Shown in pieces: positions 10,490-22,224 of a stretch of 64,000 bases of DNA; the stretch's first letter is position 1; the number at the start of each line of letters is the position of its first letter. Origin of the DNA: Heterobilharzia americana (Eukaryota > Platyhelminthes > Trematoda > Strigeidida > Schistosomatidae); NCBI GenBank assembly GCA_944470555.2, contig OX104127.1, positions 158,199,276-158,263,275 on the forward strand. Direction: 5' to 3'. A program made the translations under genes and the position numbers. Below the pieces are notes generated by a model. It was not told the DNA's origin. It searched no databases and was given only the letters and a program-made list of their open reading frames with translations.

Positions 10490-11035
10490 AATGATAACTT
10501 CTGGTTACACATTTAACTGTCACAAAGCATTTTATATGAAAACTGGGAGTGGGGGAAAGAACAAAAAGTGACAGTAATAAGAAAGATAATGTGAGGAAAA
10601 AAGATAAGATTTGAAGATAACCTTGGTAATACGATAAAAATAAGCTTTATCAGAGTAGGCTTACTGTGAGGACGAACTACTTTTGCACAGACAGTGGGGG
10701 GTTAAATTTGTTTATGACTAGCGCTTCAACAAACTTAAGTATACCTGCGTTACACTTTCTATACAAAATTGTGAAGGCTGTGATCTTCATCAGTGAAATA
10801 TTTTCCAATAGATGATGACGTTAACCTTCGTTTTAGTACTGTGCTATTAGATTCCCCTCTGTGTAGTAGTGTGATGTGAATGTATTTCTTTGAAACAGAG
10901 TAGAGACTAGATTTAAATTTTGGCTGATTTTTTCAGCGGTTTATGAAATTCAATGGATATCCATTTTCCACTAATGTTTCAGTTAGTACTTTGATATAAC
11001 CACTCATTGAGTCTAAACTTGTGTAGTTTACTAGT
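10490..11035. other. Unassigned sequence
   Basis: Nothing recognised; AT-rich with no sustained reading frame. Confidence 0.3.
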
Positions 11036-11333
11036 TCACTAGTTTGCTAGGCTGTCCTTGACTTTGAAAAAGCCTTCGACAGCATCAATCGAGAAGTAAT
11101 TTCGCAGCTGCTTCAACACTACGCTCTTAGTGCCACACACCTTGTTCAACCTCATTCAACACCACCTAAATGCCACATGATGCTACTTGCTACATTGCTA
11201 CATGCTACATGTCGTGTGGTTCACAATAAAAAGCTCAGTGATACCTTCGAAGTGAAGTGAAGTAAATTGAAGACAGGTTGACAAGTAAGACAAGGTTGCC
11301 ACCTACTATCACCAATCATCTTCCTGATTGTAG

Positions 11334-11373
11334 TCGACTCAACTCGACTCGACTCGACTCGACTCGACTCGAC
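11334..11373 (+). repeat. (TCGAC)n pentamer tract
   Basis: Eight TCGAC/TCAAC units, the mirror of 5966-6000 with one unit more. Confidence 0.9.
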
Positions 11374-11728
11374 TGGATCATGCAACAGACAAGTGTGGGG
11401 CACTTCGAGAAGATGGTCATCCACTGGGTGGACCGATGAAAAGACCCTAGAAGAGGATATGGATTTCGCCGATGATGAGTAATGACGCACTATGTCACAT
11501 AAGCTCGAAGATGTTTAGTCGAAAACTAGTAAGTTGGTGGAGGAGGCGAGGCGAGGTGAGGCGAGGCAGGGCAGGGCAGTGCAGGGCAGCGAAGATGGGA
11601 ATTTAGGTGAACGTGGAGAAGGCAGTAGTGATGAAGATACACAATCATCACCACCATCGCCGACAACAACAAGCAGCAATGATCATCAATGGGAGAAATC
11701 TGAAGGAAGTTGTCTCTTTCACCGACTT

Positions 11729-11990
11729 ACTTACCTACCTACCTACCTACCTACACACCTACCTACCTACACACCTACACACCTACACACCTACCTACCT
11801 ACACACCTACACACCTACCTACCTACCTACCTACACACCTACCTACCTACCTACCTACCTACCTACACACCTACACACCTACCTACCTACCTACCTACAC
11901 ACCTACCTACCTACATACCTACCTACACACCTACACACCTACCTACCTACACACCTACACACCTACCTACCTACACACCTACACACCTAG
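11729..11990 (+). repeat. (CCTA)n/(CACA) variant microsatellite inside RTE
   Basis: Mirror of 5349-5610 with the same order of pure and CACA-variant units. It interrupts the codons of the FTYLGS motif. Confidence 0.95.
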
Positions 11991-12660
11991 ACAGCATCGT
12001 CTCAACCACAGGCGGCGGCACAGGCACAGATGACAATGACAAAGTAGTCAGGATAGGAAAGATAACAAGACAGGCCTTCCTTCATTCATCTGAAATAATC
12101 AGTGTGGAGATCTACTGCACTGGTTTGCACTGCACCACACTACACTACACTACACTCCATTCCACTCAACATAAAGCATGAACAGCATCCGCATTTTCAG
12201 CTGTCATTCAGTCAAGTAAGTCAATGCTTCTTGTGATGGTTGAGAGACTTGGTGTGTTACGGAGAGTATTTCCAACAAACTCCAGTCATTCATCAACAGC
12301 TGTTTACGCTCGTTACTGAAGATCAGATCAGATCAGGTCAGATCAGCTGGCCAGACAGAATAAGCAAGAAGAAACTGTTGGAACGAACCAAGCAAGAAGC
12401 TATCGGCGAAGAAATATACAGAAGAGTAAATTCGAGATGGATTTGATTGGACATACACTGAGAGGACTGTATGAGGACATCACTTGTCATATTAGGCCAG
12501 GCCAGGCGAGGTTGTCCATAGAAAGCCACATGAGGAACAACGAGTTGGGCGTTTGAGGTGACGGTGACATGGAGGAGCTGATACGAGGGAGAAATGAAAG
12601 TTTAATATCAATGGTGGAAAGAGGTTAGAAAAATTGCAGATATACTGGATCAAAGCTTAC

Positions 12661-13065
12661 TTATGTTGAGTTGAACAAAAGCTGTGTTCCATATGTATAG
12701 CGCAAATACATGAAATTTTTCAAATAATCTACTTCTTTTAATTACATTTTCGAAATTCATACAAGGCACTAATGGTGCTTTCAAGTACCTATAACATCAT
12801 TCTGTCAAACTATAATTGTTTCATAAATTTTCAATACATTTTTCAATATTACATATTAATAAATTATACACTTCAATGTCTATCAAAAAGAATTTATGAA
12901 AAGACCGTGAGAAATAAACATTACCAATATGAATACTGAACAGAGTAATCCATTCTCATCAAAATTTCTACAGGTGGTTTGAAAGGAAAGTATATGCTTA
13001 AAAAGGTGTATTGTCTTACTATATTTACGGTCTTACTACTTCCTCAGTTTTACAGGTTACAAAAC
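12661..13065. other. Unassigned AT-rich sequence
   Basis: Nothing recognised between the RTE tail and the (TA)n tract. Confidence 0.3.
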
Positions 13066-13071
13066 TAAGTT

Positions 13072-13072
13072 A

Positions 13073-13160
<88 letters not shown>
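13072..13160. repeat. (TA)n microsatellite
   Basis: About 88 bp of alternating TA with two single-base interruptions. Frames reading IYIYIY over it are spurious. Confidence 0.95.
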
Positions 13161-13166
<6 letters not shown>

Positions 13167-14630
13167 GAGCGTACAAAAGAGAGTGTAAGTACTGACAATG
13201 AGTGATGCTTGTCAAATACGGCAAAATATATCTGCCACAAATTGAGTATATATTTGTGAGAGAAAAAGAAAGAAGATGAAGACAATGTGTATTTGTTGTA
13301 ATATTATTCCATTTTTCACAAGATACTTACTATGAATATTTGTCAATTGAATGAAGGCTAAGTATCAAAAAGGTACTGGTAAACTTTATTATTTACAAAT
13401 GTAAAATGTAACATTTGAGTAGTATATAATAGAATGTAATTACCTATCTGACGAGTTTATTTGATAATAAAGTAAACAGTGATACAATAATTACTTACTA
13501 GATGATGGCTGCTTCAATTGCAATTCATTGGTCAGAATCATATCAAAGTGACCACACAACTTTTAAACTCTTTTCAATACTTCAGTGTCTCCTTAGTCAT
13601 TTGTTTTTAACTAGTATTAGGATGTATGTGGGATGGATCATTCCTGTGGCATAAGTTAAGTGTTAACTCAATGAACAAGGATTCAATGATCAGTCTTTAC
13701 CTTCATATTTAGCTGTACTGCATCTTATTAACGTAAACATATCGTACCGAGTATTACGATTCTGAATCAGTGCATTCACAGCGATAGCATAGTTTTTCAT
13801 CAGACTGCTTATCTCAGTAGGATTTATCATTCTATATTTTCTCAAATTGTTGTGTTACGTAATCGTGACTAAATATTACTGGCTACTGTGATCTATGTCC
13901 TTGTGCCTATAATCATGACCATGATATCCCTAAAGTATCCTACTGAATGAGGATTGTTAAAAATCTTACAAGTACCTTCCAATATCTCTTGAAAAGACAA
14001 GAGACGATTTGAATTCCCTGAAAGGTTTATGGCAGTGATACCTGATGAGTTGTTATAGACATTTTACTAAACTCTGGAGGGTAGTTATTGAATAAAAACG
14101 TCTTTTCAGTGTATTTCAGTATTTTGTAATTCAAATTCACTAGAGAGACTGATAGCTCGATTACTCTAGCATTTTACCAAACCAATTTTGACAAACATAG
14201 ACAGAAACGATGTAATATACAAGTGTGTATTTCATTGTAGTAGTTTCTTGTAAACACTACCATCTTTTCGCCTGAATTCTGAATGATATATCGGAAAATC
14301 TTGTCATTGTATAACCAACCAGTATTTTATGCACCTTTTGTCTGATTTCTCGCCAATCCAACATTTACCACCTTACCACGTTTCTATATATACTACCTAT
14401 ATGAATTCTTATTAGTAGGTCTCAATACAGAAGTAAAAAAGAGCTGGTGTACTATCAGTTTGAAGAGACTGTTAATTCATCCCCCCCCCCTGTTGAAGAA
14501 TATACGACTGCTGATACTGATACTTAATTACGCCAAAAATATCTTCAGTAAAGAACTTCAATAATTTCTGTAGAAGAATAATATAGAGTATTTTTTTTGG
14601 TGTTGACTAACTTGTTCTGACAATCAACTA
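13161..14630. other. Long unassigned AT-rich stretch
   Basis: About 1.5 kb without a sustained frame or recognised repeat. A C-run lies at 14481-14491. This is one of the few parts of the window that looks like unique sequence. Confidence 0.4.
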
Positions 14631-14635
14631 CTTGT

Positions 14636-15545
14636 TTATTGTGGAGACAGGAGTAAAAAAAGGCTGCCACCTACTAACACCAATCATTTTCCTGATTGTG
14701 ATGGACTGTATCATGCAGCAAACAGTGAGGAACGAGAAGATGGGCATACGCAGTTTGATCGATGATAAGACCCTAGAAGAGGATTTGGATTTCGCCGATG
14801 ATGATTTGCGTCGAATGTCCAGTGTCGCATAAACTCGAAGATCTACAGACAAAACCAACAAGTTGACAGAAGAGGCAGGGCAGTGAAGACTAGATTTCCT
14901 TCACGCAGCTTTTCATCTACAGGTGAAGACACAGGCACAGACGAAGATGTCAAGGCAGCCAGGGTCGGAAACACAACAAGACAGGCTTTCATTAAACAGA
15001 AATAATCAGTGTGGAGATCTACTGCACTCAGCATGAAGCGTGAACAACATCCGGATTTTCAACATTAATTCAGTCAAGTAAGTGCTTCTATCTGATGGTT
15101 GAAAGATTTGACGGAAAGCATTTCCAGCCAACTAAAGACATTCTTCAACAGCTGCCCACGCTGGCTCGTTGCTGAAGATCAGATGGCCAGAATAACAGGA
15201 ATAAGCACCAAGGAATTCTGGGAACCAACCAACCAAGAACCTATCGCCCAAAAATATCCAGAAGACGAGAGTGGAGATGGAATGAATTGTGCATACACTG
15301 AGAAAACCATTCGGAGACATCACGCGCCAGGCCCGGGCGTTGAGTGTAATCTAAGGGGGAAGCGACTGGTTGGGCATCCGAGGTGAGGGTGACATGGAGG
15401 AGATCATGTGAGGAAGAAATTTTAGGTAATGGGCAGTTGTGGCGTCAGGTTAGAAAGACTGCAGAGAACAGAGTGGAATGGAGTCGTGCTACTGAAGCCG
15501 TATGTTCCACTAGGAACAAAAGGGAAAAATAGTAAAATAATAATA
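14636..15545 (+). mobile_element. RTE-clade retrotransposon, 3' half
   Basis: Starts just before motif B (VETGVKKGCHLLTPIIFLIVMD) and passes a LIDDKTLEEDLDFADDDL box (motif C, FADD). An internal deletion removes the FTYLGS region, so no (CCTA)n tract is present. The C-terminal region (RWLVAEDQMARITGISTKEF) and the full 3' tail with an AAT run follow. It has frameshifts and stops. Confidence 0.85.
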
Positions 15546-16130
15546 CTTATTTATTGAAATTTATAACGGTTAGTTGGTATGTTTCTATTTCACAGTTGAT
15601 ATTCTGCGGTTTACAGGCTCACTAACACTTCTTATATGGTCAGCTTTCGCGAGGACCTTAATAACATAACGTTTTGTTCACTAGCGGAAAAAGTCATTGG
15701 TAGGGACAGAATATCAGTGACCTGAAAAATATACAGTTTATCACGCATATTTTGGTAGTGTCACTCAGCTCTGCATAATGTGGATCATATTACAGATAGT
15801 ACTCAGGTGAGAAGTGTACTGTTTTAAACATCAGTCCATTGGTGGCCTGACAGATTTATGGTTATCTGAAGTGGTTATCCTGGAAGCTTTTTCACGTTGG
15901 ACTATGAGTATCTATTGTATAACGAGACCTTACATTGAATAAAGAACAGTTGTTTGAGTATGACTTTTCCCAAACGTATAGTTAGTACAGATATTGTTGA
16001 AAAGCAAGAGATGATCGAATTTCAAATTCGAAAATGACATTACTGCAGACATCGACAGAAAAACGACTACCAAGATCATTAAATGGAACAAACTTTATCG
16101 CCAACCTTCTAATCATTTCTTCCTACACGA
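15546..16130. other. Unassigned sequence
   Basis: No gene or clear repeat family seen. Confidence 0.3.
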
Positions 16131-16134
16131 AACA

Positions 16135-16475
16135 TTTTACTCAGTGTGTGAAAAAACATGCTAACATATCATACTACATCATTATTTGCTCTTATGGAGT
16201 TTAATATATCGGCAGTACTATGTTTCAGCTTGTAAAATGTACTCGTGAACACTATCCAACCTGGCTAGCAAAGGTAGGACAGAAATGAATCTTTAACCCA
16301 ATAATAACATAACAACTCATGAATTTGGATTAGTCATCTCTTCTTGAGAACTCTATGTAAATCCTCTACAAGGTTCAATGAAGCTAGTCAAAGGAAGTGA
16401 AATCAAGGCATTTGGGTACATCCAAAGCACCACATAGTTCAGAACCAGGGCTATATATCTTGAAGAAGTACACTG
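16135..16475 (+). pseudogene. GIY-YIG domain and C-terminal tail of a Penelope-type RT (lineage P4)
   Basis: With frame changes it reads a cysteine-containing start, CSYGV-stop-YIGST, then LVKCTREHYPTWLAKVGQK, and later a tail similar to the frame at 59990-60232 (IKAFGYIQSTT against IKSRHLSIAEA). YIGS followed by RxRxxEH-like spacing is the GIY-YIG nuclease signature found at the C-terminus of PLE reverse transcriptases. At least one stop and frameshifts are present. Confidence 0.55.
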
Positions 16476-16607
16476 AACCTTGTTTTTGACATGGTCATCA
16501 TTTTTATCACGTAACTTCCTTTCATTATTCAGTGTATTCGAACCCTTGGTTCGAAATAATTCTGAAACATATTCAAGAATGTACAGATTAGTAAATGACT
16601 TGCTTGT

Positions 16608-16962
16608 ATTGTGTTCTCTGAGAAACTGGGTTGTTTAATTGTGAGGCTTTTATCGACTTTCTCCTGGACGACATCATCAGCACTAACTTCAGTATGAAGT
16701 GAGCTGTCAATATCTCTCCGTGAGTGATTTAGTGGCTTGCTCTGACGATGTGGTCTGTGATTGGTTGTTTACTTCGATTATTGAGTCATTGATTGTATAG
16801 ATTTTCACGTTGGTTGTTCCTCTGCTTCACCTGTCACCCTTCTGTCGTTCATCATTTTTCTTACTGGTTGATAGATTGGGTCTATGTCTATACATCTGTT
16901 GATGGCCGAGTGACTGACGTGAATTCCAAGCTTCTAGGAATTCATTGATATTCTTTGTGTTT
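16608..16962 (-). repeat. Inverted terminal copy of a Penelope-like element (lineage P2)
   Basis: The reverse complement of this stretch matches 17578-17940 almost end to end, including agaattcctagaagcttgg and tagacatagacccaatc. It lies directly upstream of the RT remnant in opposite orientation, as described for Penelope-type terminal repeats. Confidence 0.8.
16636..16686 (-). ncRNA. Hammerhead-like remnant in PLE terminal repeat (left)
   Basis: Minus strand: GCUGAUGA is intact, stem II is partly paired (GUCGUC with GUCGA), but the second core box reads UAAAAG where UGAAAG stands in the right-hand copy. Together the two copies outline one ancestral hammerhead. Confidence 0.55.
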
Positions 16963-17770
16963 CCTCTCTCTGTCCCAAATTTCTACATTGTCAGAAAGCT
17001 GGAAACCCAAGCGTACAGGAAGCCAACACATACTGATCAAATCCGCAACTATAACACACAAAATCAGTTGTGTGCAGACTCTATTCAAAACAGCGAGAAC
17101 ACACTGCAGCACAACAATTTCATTGAGAAACGATGAAAGTTACATGATGTCCACCCTAAACAAGAACGGCTAGCTACCCACAAAACTTTATCACAACATG
17201 CCTATACCGTGCATCATCCTACCATACATAAAGAATATATATATCAGAAATCACGACAAGATTGCTGAGACCACTTCGAGTTGGTGTGGCCACTTATTAA
17301 AACCAACAAATTCCCTCCAAACACTATTATGCAGACTGACCAAAGAATGCAACAATCAAACAACCAGACAAACAGAATATCATTCACAAAATCAACTGGA
17401 ATAACTGTAGTCAACACTACATTGGACAAAGTGGTCACCCTCTACGCCTTGTTTCACATGAGAACACCAGCTGGCTATTAAACGTCACGATATTTCATCG
17501 TTACTCATTTCAATGCACGTGGATAACAAGTATGGACATGAATTCACTTTCGATAATGTAGAAGTTTTGCACAGAGGAAACACAAAGAATATCAGAGAAT
17601 TCCTAGAAGCTTGGGATTCACGTCAGTCAGTCAGCAATCAACAGATGTATAGACATAGACCCAATCAGTCAACCAATAAGAAAAATGATAAACAACAGAA
17701 AGGCCAGAGGTCAAAAGGAGGAATAGTCAACCGAAAAATCTATACAATCAGTCAATGAGACGATAGTCAA
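16940..17770 (+). pseudogene. Penelope-like RT end plus GIY-YIG domain (lineage P2)
   Basis: The first part (16970-17170) has the post-palm RT signature KLETQAYRKPTHTDQI followed by a CVQTLFKTARTHCS block. The next part (17198-17500) has the linker (IPYIKNIYIRNHDK, LLKPTNSLQTLLCR) and, in another frame, HYIGQSGHPLR, the GIY-YIG nuclease signature. The last frame (17513-17758) has HVDNKYGHEFTFDNVEVLHR and IREFLEAWDSRQSV, typical of the nuclease C-terminus. At least three frames are needed. The catalytic RT palm is absent. Confidence 0.8.
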
Positions 17771-17940
17771 AGCAAACAACCAAAAACTAACCACTTTCGT
17801 CAAGGCAATCTACTAAATCACTGAGGTAGAGATATTGACAACTCACTCCATACTGAAGTTAGTGGTGGTGATGTTGTCTAGGAGAAAGACGATGAAAGCT
17901 TCACCATTAAACAACTCAGTTCAGATAACACAATACAACC
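17578..17940 (+). repeat. Right terminal copy of Penelope-like element P2
   Basis: Partner of 16608-16962. It overlaps the end of the nuclease coding sequence and runs into the 3' untranslated part, including the hammerhead-like fold at 17855-17910. Confidence 0.8.
17855..17912 (+). ncRNA. Hammerhead-like remnant in PLE terminal repeat (right)
   Basis: GGUGAUGU stands where CUGAUGA should be (first core box damaged). Stem II pairs UUGUCU with AGACGA over six positions and is followed by UGAAAGCUUC, so the second core box GAAA and the cleavage-side triplet UUC are kept. Confidence 0.5.
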
Positions 17941-18129
17941 AAGACTATCCACCTGAGCTACAAATATTCCCCACTATTAAGATAACTTATCAGAAATAAA
18001 ATGGTTAACCTTCAGAAAAGCACATAAAATACCTTCTGAACGATGTCCGTTTGGATTCAGTCACAGATGTGAACTAAGTTTATAGAATAATGTATGTATT
18101 ACTTTGATGGTTCAATAAAAATAATCAAC

Positions 18130-18345
18130 TACTAAAAACAGGACTTCTGTCGTCCTTGAGTAATCCCTTGAATGACCTTGAAACAGCCAATCAGGAGCTA
18201 GCAGGTTGTTCGCTGATATCATACTGTATACGGGTTCTAAAAAGCTTTGTAATATATATTGCAAGTAAAATATTGTAGAACTAACTCAATTTTTAAGTTT
18301 CTCAGTTGATAAAATAAATATTCTTGCGCTGGATTATTAGTCGTC
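18130..18345. other. Unassigned sequence
   Basis: Nothing recognised. Confidence 0.25.
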
Positions 18346-18379
18346 GTTGTAAATACTCGTATAAGTTTGTAAAATTAAA

Positions 18380-18590
18380 GTTTAGTAGCGAAGATTTGAC
18401 ACCAAAGTCAAGGGGTTGGGGATAAGGTTCCATTTGTTGATTGGTCACTGAAGAGCAGCCAGTTTTATGTTGTCTAATCCTGAATGTTGAGCTATTTCTA
18501 TCAATCATTTTGCACTCTAACCAAGAGGCTAGAATGCTCAACAATGCAGTGCACTTTGATGGGTGTTAGCTGTTGGAGGCAGTCGGGGAT
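18380..18590 (+). mobile_element. Family C short element, 5' half
   Basis: Matches the head of the full copy at 45385-45725 (ttttatgttgtctaatcctg, then aggctagaatgctca-like words). The tRNA head and ribozyme are missing. Confidence 0.55.
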
Positions 18591-18635
18591 AGGTGACGGT
18601 AGAGAATTATTTAGACTTATTAAGGTCAACGATTG

Positions 18636-19137
18636 ATGGGACTATAGCAGAGGCGGATGGGTCCGCGAGTCACTTACAAAAGAGAAGATGAGTGAAACAC
18701 TACGAAGAACAGTTCAACTGGCCTCCCTCTACTATTGCGTTGCCCGGTATCCAGTCTGATCCTGAATGGAACATTGAGATTGGCTCCTCTGAACAACTGA
18801 AGAAGTCGAAGAAGCTGTAACTTGGAATGAGGAAAGACAGCGGGGTCTGATGATCTAGTTCCTGAGGTATATAAAGACGGTGATAGGGTTATTTCAGTCA
18901 AGTTAACTGAAGTATTAACTAGTGTATGGGACACAGATATGATCCCCTCTGACTGGTCTCAATCAATAATTATCCCAGTCTTCAAGAAAGGCAAGACATT
19001 CTTGTGATAAGAGCAAAGGAATCAGCCTGACGAAAATATTATTGCCTGTTTCTTGATTTGCTGATGTAAGGAGTGGCAACATGGATCGTCACGCAGTAAT
19101 ACCTGGTTATATGTTGATCTGGATGATGATGATGATA
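18636..19137 (+). pseudogene. Second-clade non-LTR RT, N-terminal RT piece and 3' tail
   Basis: Conceptual translation with stops gives RRVKHYEEQFNWPPSTI and a GSEQL..SKK-like block, then SINNYP..LQERQ, matching the region before RT motif 0-1 of the clade seen at 7.4 and 62.4 kb. It is joined at about 19040 to the clade's 3' end (gtggcaacatggatcgtc), ending in a (GAT)n tail. The middle of the element is deleted. Confidence 0.6.
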
Positions 19138-19194
19138 GAGGCGATCGGTAGAGAGCCCTGTTTATCCTAGATTTCTTGTATTTTGATTTTTCGT

Positions 19195-19340
19195 CATCTA
19201 GGTGTCCCCTGCCATCCAAATAGCTCAATGGTAACATTACTGACGAGAACATTGATGATGCAGGTACTTCTTACTGATCGGTGCTGATAAGCACGATACC
19301 TATATGAAGCGTGGCTTTCTCTAACCAACCAGCATGGGGA
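19195..19340 (+). mobile_element. Family C short element, degraded
   Basis: A tRNA-like head (aaatagctcaatggtaac, box A-like) is followed by CUGAUCGG, a GUGC/GCAC stem II and GAUACC, i.e. a decayed family C hammerhead, then the end word ctaaccaacca. Confidence 0.5.
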
Positions 19341-19721
19341 CTTAATAGTTAGAGTTAAAAAATTACACTGTGACATTCAACTAATTGTAATTGACTCGCT
19401 TACTCCTGGTTTCTTCAACTTTAAAGTAACAAAAATGTTTAAAGAAACGCATAAAGTTGGAAAGTTGTCTAAAATGACAATATACAGAGTTATTGCTTAC
19501 AATCTAATGATATTTCTTTGTAGTTGTTACTGACAACTTTTCTGTTGACCTAAAAGGGTAAATTAAAGAATAACGTAACCTCACTGAACGACATTCTCAA
19601 AGACAGTAGAAGTAAAAATTACAGTAGACAAGCATTTAGATAAGGAAACAGATGAAAAAACATACAAGATTATCAATACTAGGCAATGAGATGAGTCAAG
19701 ATGAAATGAAGATGTGAACAG

Positions 19722-19830
19722 AGCCTGGCGAGATTTGAACAGCTGATCTCAAGGTCATCTGTCAACTGTTCTACTAAAGGAACTGAAGACCCAGTTACTC
19801 TCCAGATCTTCATTTCACTTCAATCGATCA
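19722..19830 (-). mobile_element. tRNA-derived short element (family D)
   Basis: Minus strand shows a tRNA-like head with tttagtagaac and gttcaaatctc, followed by the word cttcatttca. Similar words occur at 29640-29705 and 40735-40870. No ribozyme seen. Confidence 0.4.
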
Positions 19831-19864
19831 TAAAGTATATAGACAATATGAAATAGTTGTTATT

Positions 19865-20220
19865 CATCGAAGACTGACATCAGTTGGAGGAACAAAGGAA
19901 ACCTGGGAGCACTGGACAGCTGTTTCGTCCGACTAGTATGGGACTCCTCAGCAGTGCGCACCCACGACCCCACCAGCAGGGATGGAACCCGCGACCTTCA
20001 GGTTCCGCGGCCAGCGCGTTACCATTGAGCCACTGGGTCAGAATGCAATGCTCCATATTTCCAACTTCTGTTAGCTCACGATATATAGCGCAAACCGCCA
20101 CCCAATGTCATCGTTGAGTATTTGTCCTCACGGCCATCATGCTTTGACTCCACCGGTCACGACTTGTCATTGGAACTTCGGGAATACTTCTCGAAGCTAG
20201 TCACCAACGAGCACTAGTTG
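19865..20220 (-). mobile_element. Family B ribozyme short element, near full length
   Basis: Minus strand, 5' to 3': a body with cgagaagtattcccgaagtt-like sequence, the tRNA head (cagtggctcaatggtaacg box A-like; gggttccatcc box B-like), then the hammerhead at 19906-19963 and the conserved 3' end caactgatgtcagt. This copy has a 17-nt stem II hairpin region longer than in other copies. The frame reading through it is not a gene. Confidence 0.75.
19906..19963 (-). ncRNA. Hammerhead ribozyme, family B
   Basis: CUGAGGAG, stem II with an enlarged loop, GAAA, self-complementary stem III ACAGCUGU, then GUC and CAGUGC. Stem I pairs GCACUG with CAGUGC perfectly. All core positions of the CUGANGA...GAAA...GUC consensus are met, so this is the best family B candidate for activity. 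Confidence 0.8.
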
Positions 20221-20235
20221 AATTAAATTTTTGAG

Positions 20236-21114
20236 GCAGTTGTGGAGATTTAGAAATAGTGTTAGAATACTCTCTTTCACATCTCTCGTGGTAACATTAT
20301 CAATAAGGGTTGCATTGATTACAATGAGGCATAGACGATAGAACAGTTATTATAGTGAAAAGTGAAGTTAAACGATAATTCACCACCTCAACTGAAACAA
20401 TACAACACGTGTCAATTATATCTTACCATTGTTTTCTTCATTGCTTTTCAATTGTTCACTTATTTTTACAAAACCTATTGTTCAAATCATTCTCTATATA
20501 CATACAATTGACAATTATAATAATGGTAGTAGTAGTAATAGTAGTAATTAATAATATATAAATTGAAAAGCCTTTTCGAAATTTTTCGTAAATTAGTCAT
20601 AAATTTCATGATGAATAGAGTTTATTCTTTCTTAGTTTCATTTCAAAATGATATTCATCACTTGAAATAGTTACCACAGTTACTTGCTGGTTTGTGCGTG
20701 TATGTATATCTAGAAGACTATACTATCCCGGTTATAAACGAGATCTTGAGTAGTGATAAACTGATCAACTGACTGATGGACTGATTCCTTGCTTACTTGA
20801 TTGGTTGATTACTTGAGAACATTATTATTTACTCATTAAACAGAATAAGAAAATGATTATGCAATCTTAAGCTTCTCTAAGAGGGAGATTTGATTTATAT
20901 ACCCTGAGGGTTTGTTTGTTATTTGAGTGATATGTGTATTTATCATATGACTGTAGTATATTGAATCTGTTTTTTATTGAAGAAAAATCGAATGTTTGTT
21001 TACATGCTTAAGAAGAGCTTAAATGTCAGTATTTTACAATGATAAATGATTCATCTTACAGTTTTTGTCATTATGTTGTGTTCTGTTCAATGAAAAAAAT
21101 TTAACTATCTAAAT
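20236..21114. other. Unassigned AT-rich sequence
   Basis: No gene seen; contains short (TAG)n runs near 20525-20545. Confidence 0.35.
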
Positions 21115-21530
21115 CGTCTACAGACATTCGTCAACAGGTGCTGCCTACACTCGTTACTGGAGATCAGATCAGATCAGAAAGAATAAGGAACATGGAACTC
21201 TGGAACCGAATCAACCAAGAACCTACCACCCAACAAATATCCAGAAGAAGAAATTGGAGATGGATTGGATTGTGCATACACTGAGATAACCATTCAGTGA
21301 CATCACTCACCAGGCCCGTGTGTCGAGTGGAATACAAAGGGGGAAACGATGAGTTGGTCATCCGAGGTGAGGGTGACATGGAGGAGATCAGATCGTTTGA
21401 GGGAGAGATGAGAGGTTGTGGGCAGTCATGGAGCGAGGTTAACGAGATTGTAGAGAACAGAGTGAAATTGGCGACGTGCTACTGAATCCCTATTTTCCAC
21501 TAGGAACCTAAGAGATAAATAATAATGATA
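21115..21530 (+). mobile_element. RTE-clade retrotransposon, 3' end fragment
   Basis: C-terminal region and 3' tail only. The stretch 21330-21500 is almost identical to 25685-25862 (both read GNDELVIRGEGDMEEIRSFE), so the two copies are closely related. Confidence 0.8.
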
Positions 21531-21604
21531 ATCTAAAACGTGCAAACAAACGACTTTTAAATGTATTAGGAAACTTTCAATGGGAATCTACTTGATGGCT
21601 TTCG

Positions 21605-21910
21605 ACGGAATACAAAGTGTGCGTTCCATTCTATTTGACACTCATCAGGTGGATGTAGTTACACCACACCAGAGGTCGAGGAGTTTGATGAAGTATAGTG
21701 ACGGAAAATTGCAAACAACAACTGATACCCGTTGCTTAATGGCTGATCCTCGTAGGTAGTTGTTTTTGTTTGAAAGGAGTTCAGGGATATCAGGCTGATG
21801 GACAAAGCGAGTAGCTTGGACCCCACTGCTAGCCACTAAGCAGCCTATAACACAGTAAATAAATGGGAAGCATCAAGGCACCAGGATAGGAGCCCAACTG
21901 CTAACAGAGT
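21605..21910. mobile_element. SM-alpha-like inverted pair, degraded
   Basis: A minus ribozyme end (21605-21665: CUGAUGAG present, second box GGAAC) and a plus end (21795-21910: ctgatggac, then the spacer cactgctagccacta and gcatcaaggcacc) face outwards from a rearranged centre. Confidence 0.55.
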
Positions 21911-22224
21911 TCGACCCAGAGTTCGACTCTTAGCGGTATTTATAATCTTTCTGAGGCACTGATCGATTTTGACTAAGTGTCGATAAGTATGAGAATAAGG
22001 TTAAGAGGAGTTTTCTACCGGCTGACTGAAACCCCAGTTTGAACATACAGTTCATAGATGGTTCTTTCTTTCATGTCTCTGCCAACTATCAGCCACCTCA
22101 TACACTAGGCACAATTAATCAACCCATATCTTATGACATACCTTTAGTTCAACGGGAAGATCTCAAAACAGATAAAAAGGAATTTTCATGAACTGATTGT
22201 TGAAGCAATGAATCAGAGTTTAGA

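Larger units (their letters stand above)
11040..12660 (+). mobile_element. RTE-clade retrotransposon, partial copy
   Basis: Plus-strand RTE piece starting in motif A (LDFEKAFDSINREVISQLLQ). It continues through VRQGCHLLSPIIFLIVVD (motif B), a DEKTLEEDMDFADDE box (motif C, YADD replaced by FADD), the (CCTA)n-expanded region and the C-terminal region, then decays in the 3' end. Segment 11113-12516 is almost identical to 4808-6221 inverted; the flanks of that segment are ordinary diverged RTE sequence. Confidence 0.85.

Noticed and set aside
13070..13285. IYIYIY hydrophobic frames over (TA)n tracts, also at 28296, 46759 and 46845
   Set aside because: Translation of alternating TA, not membrane proteins.
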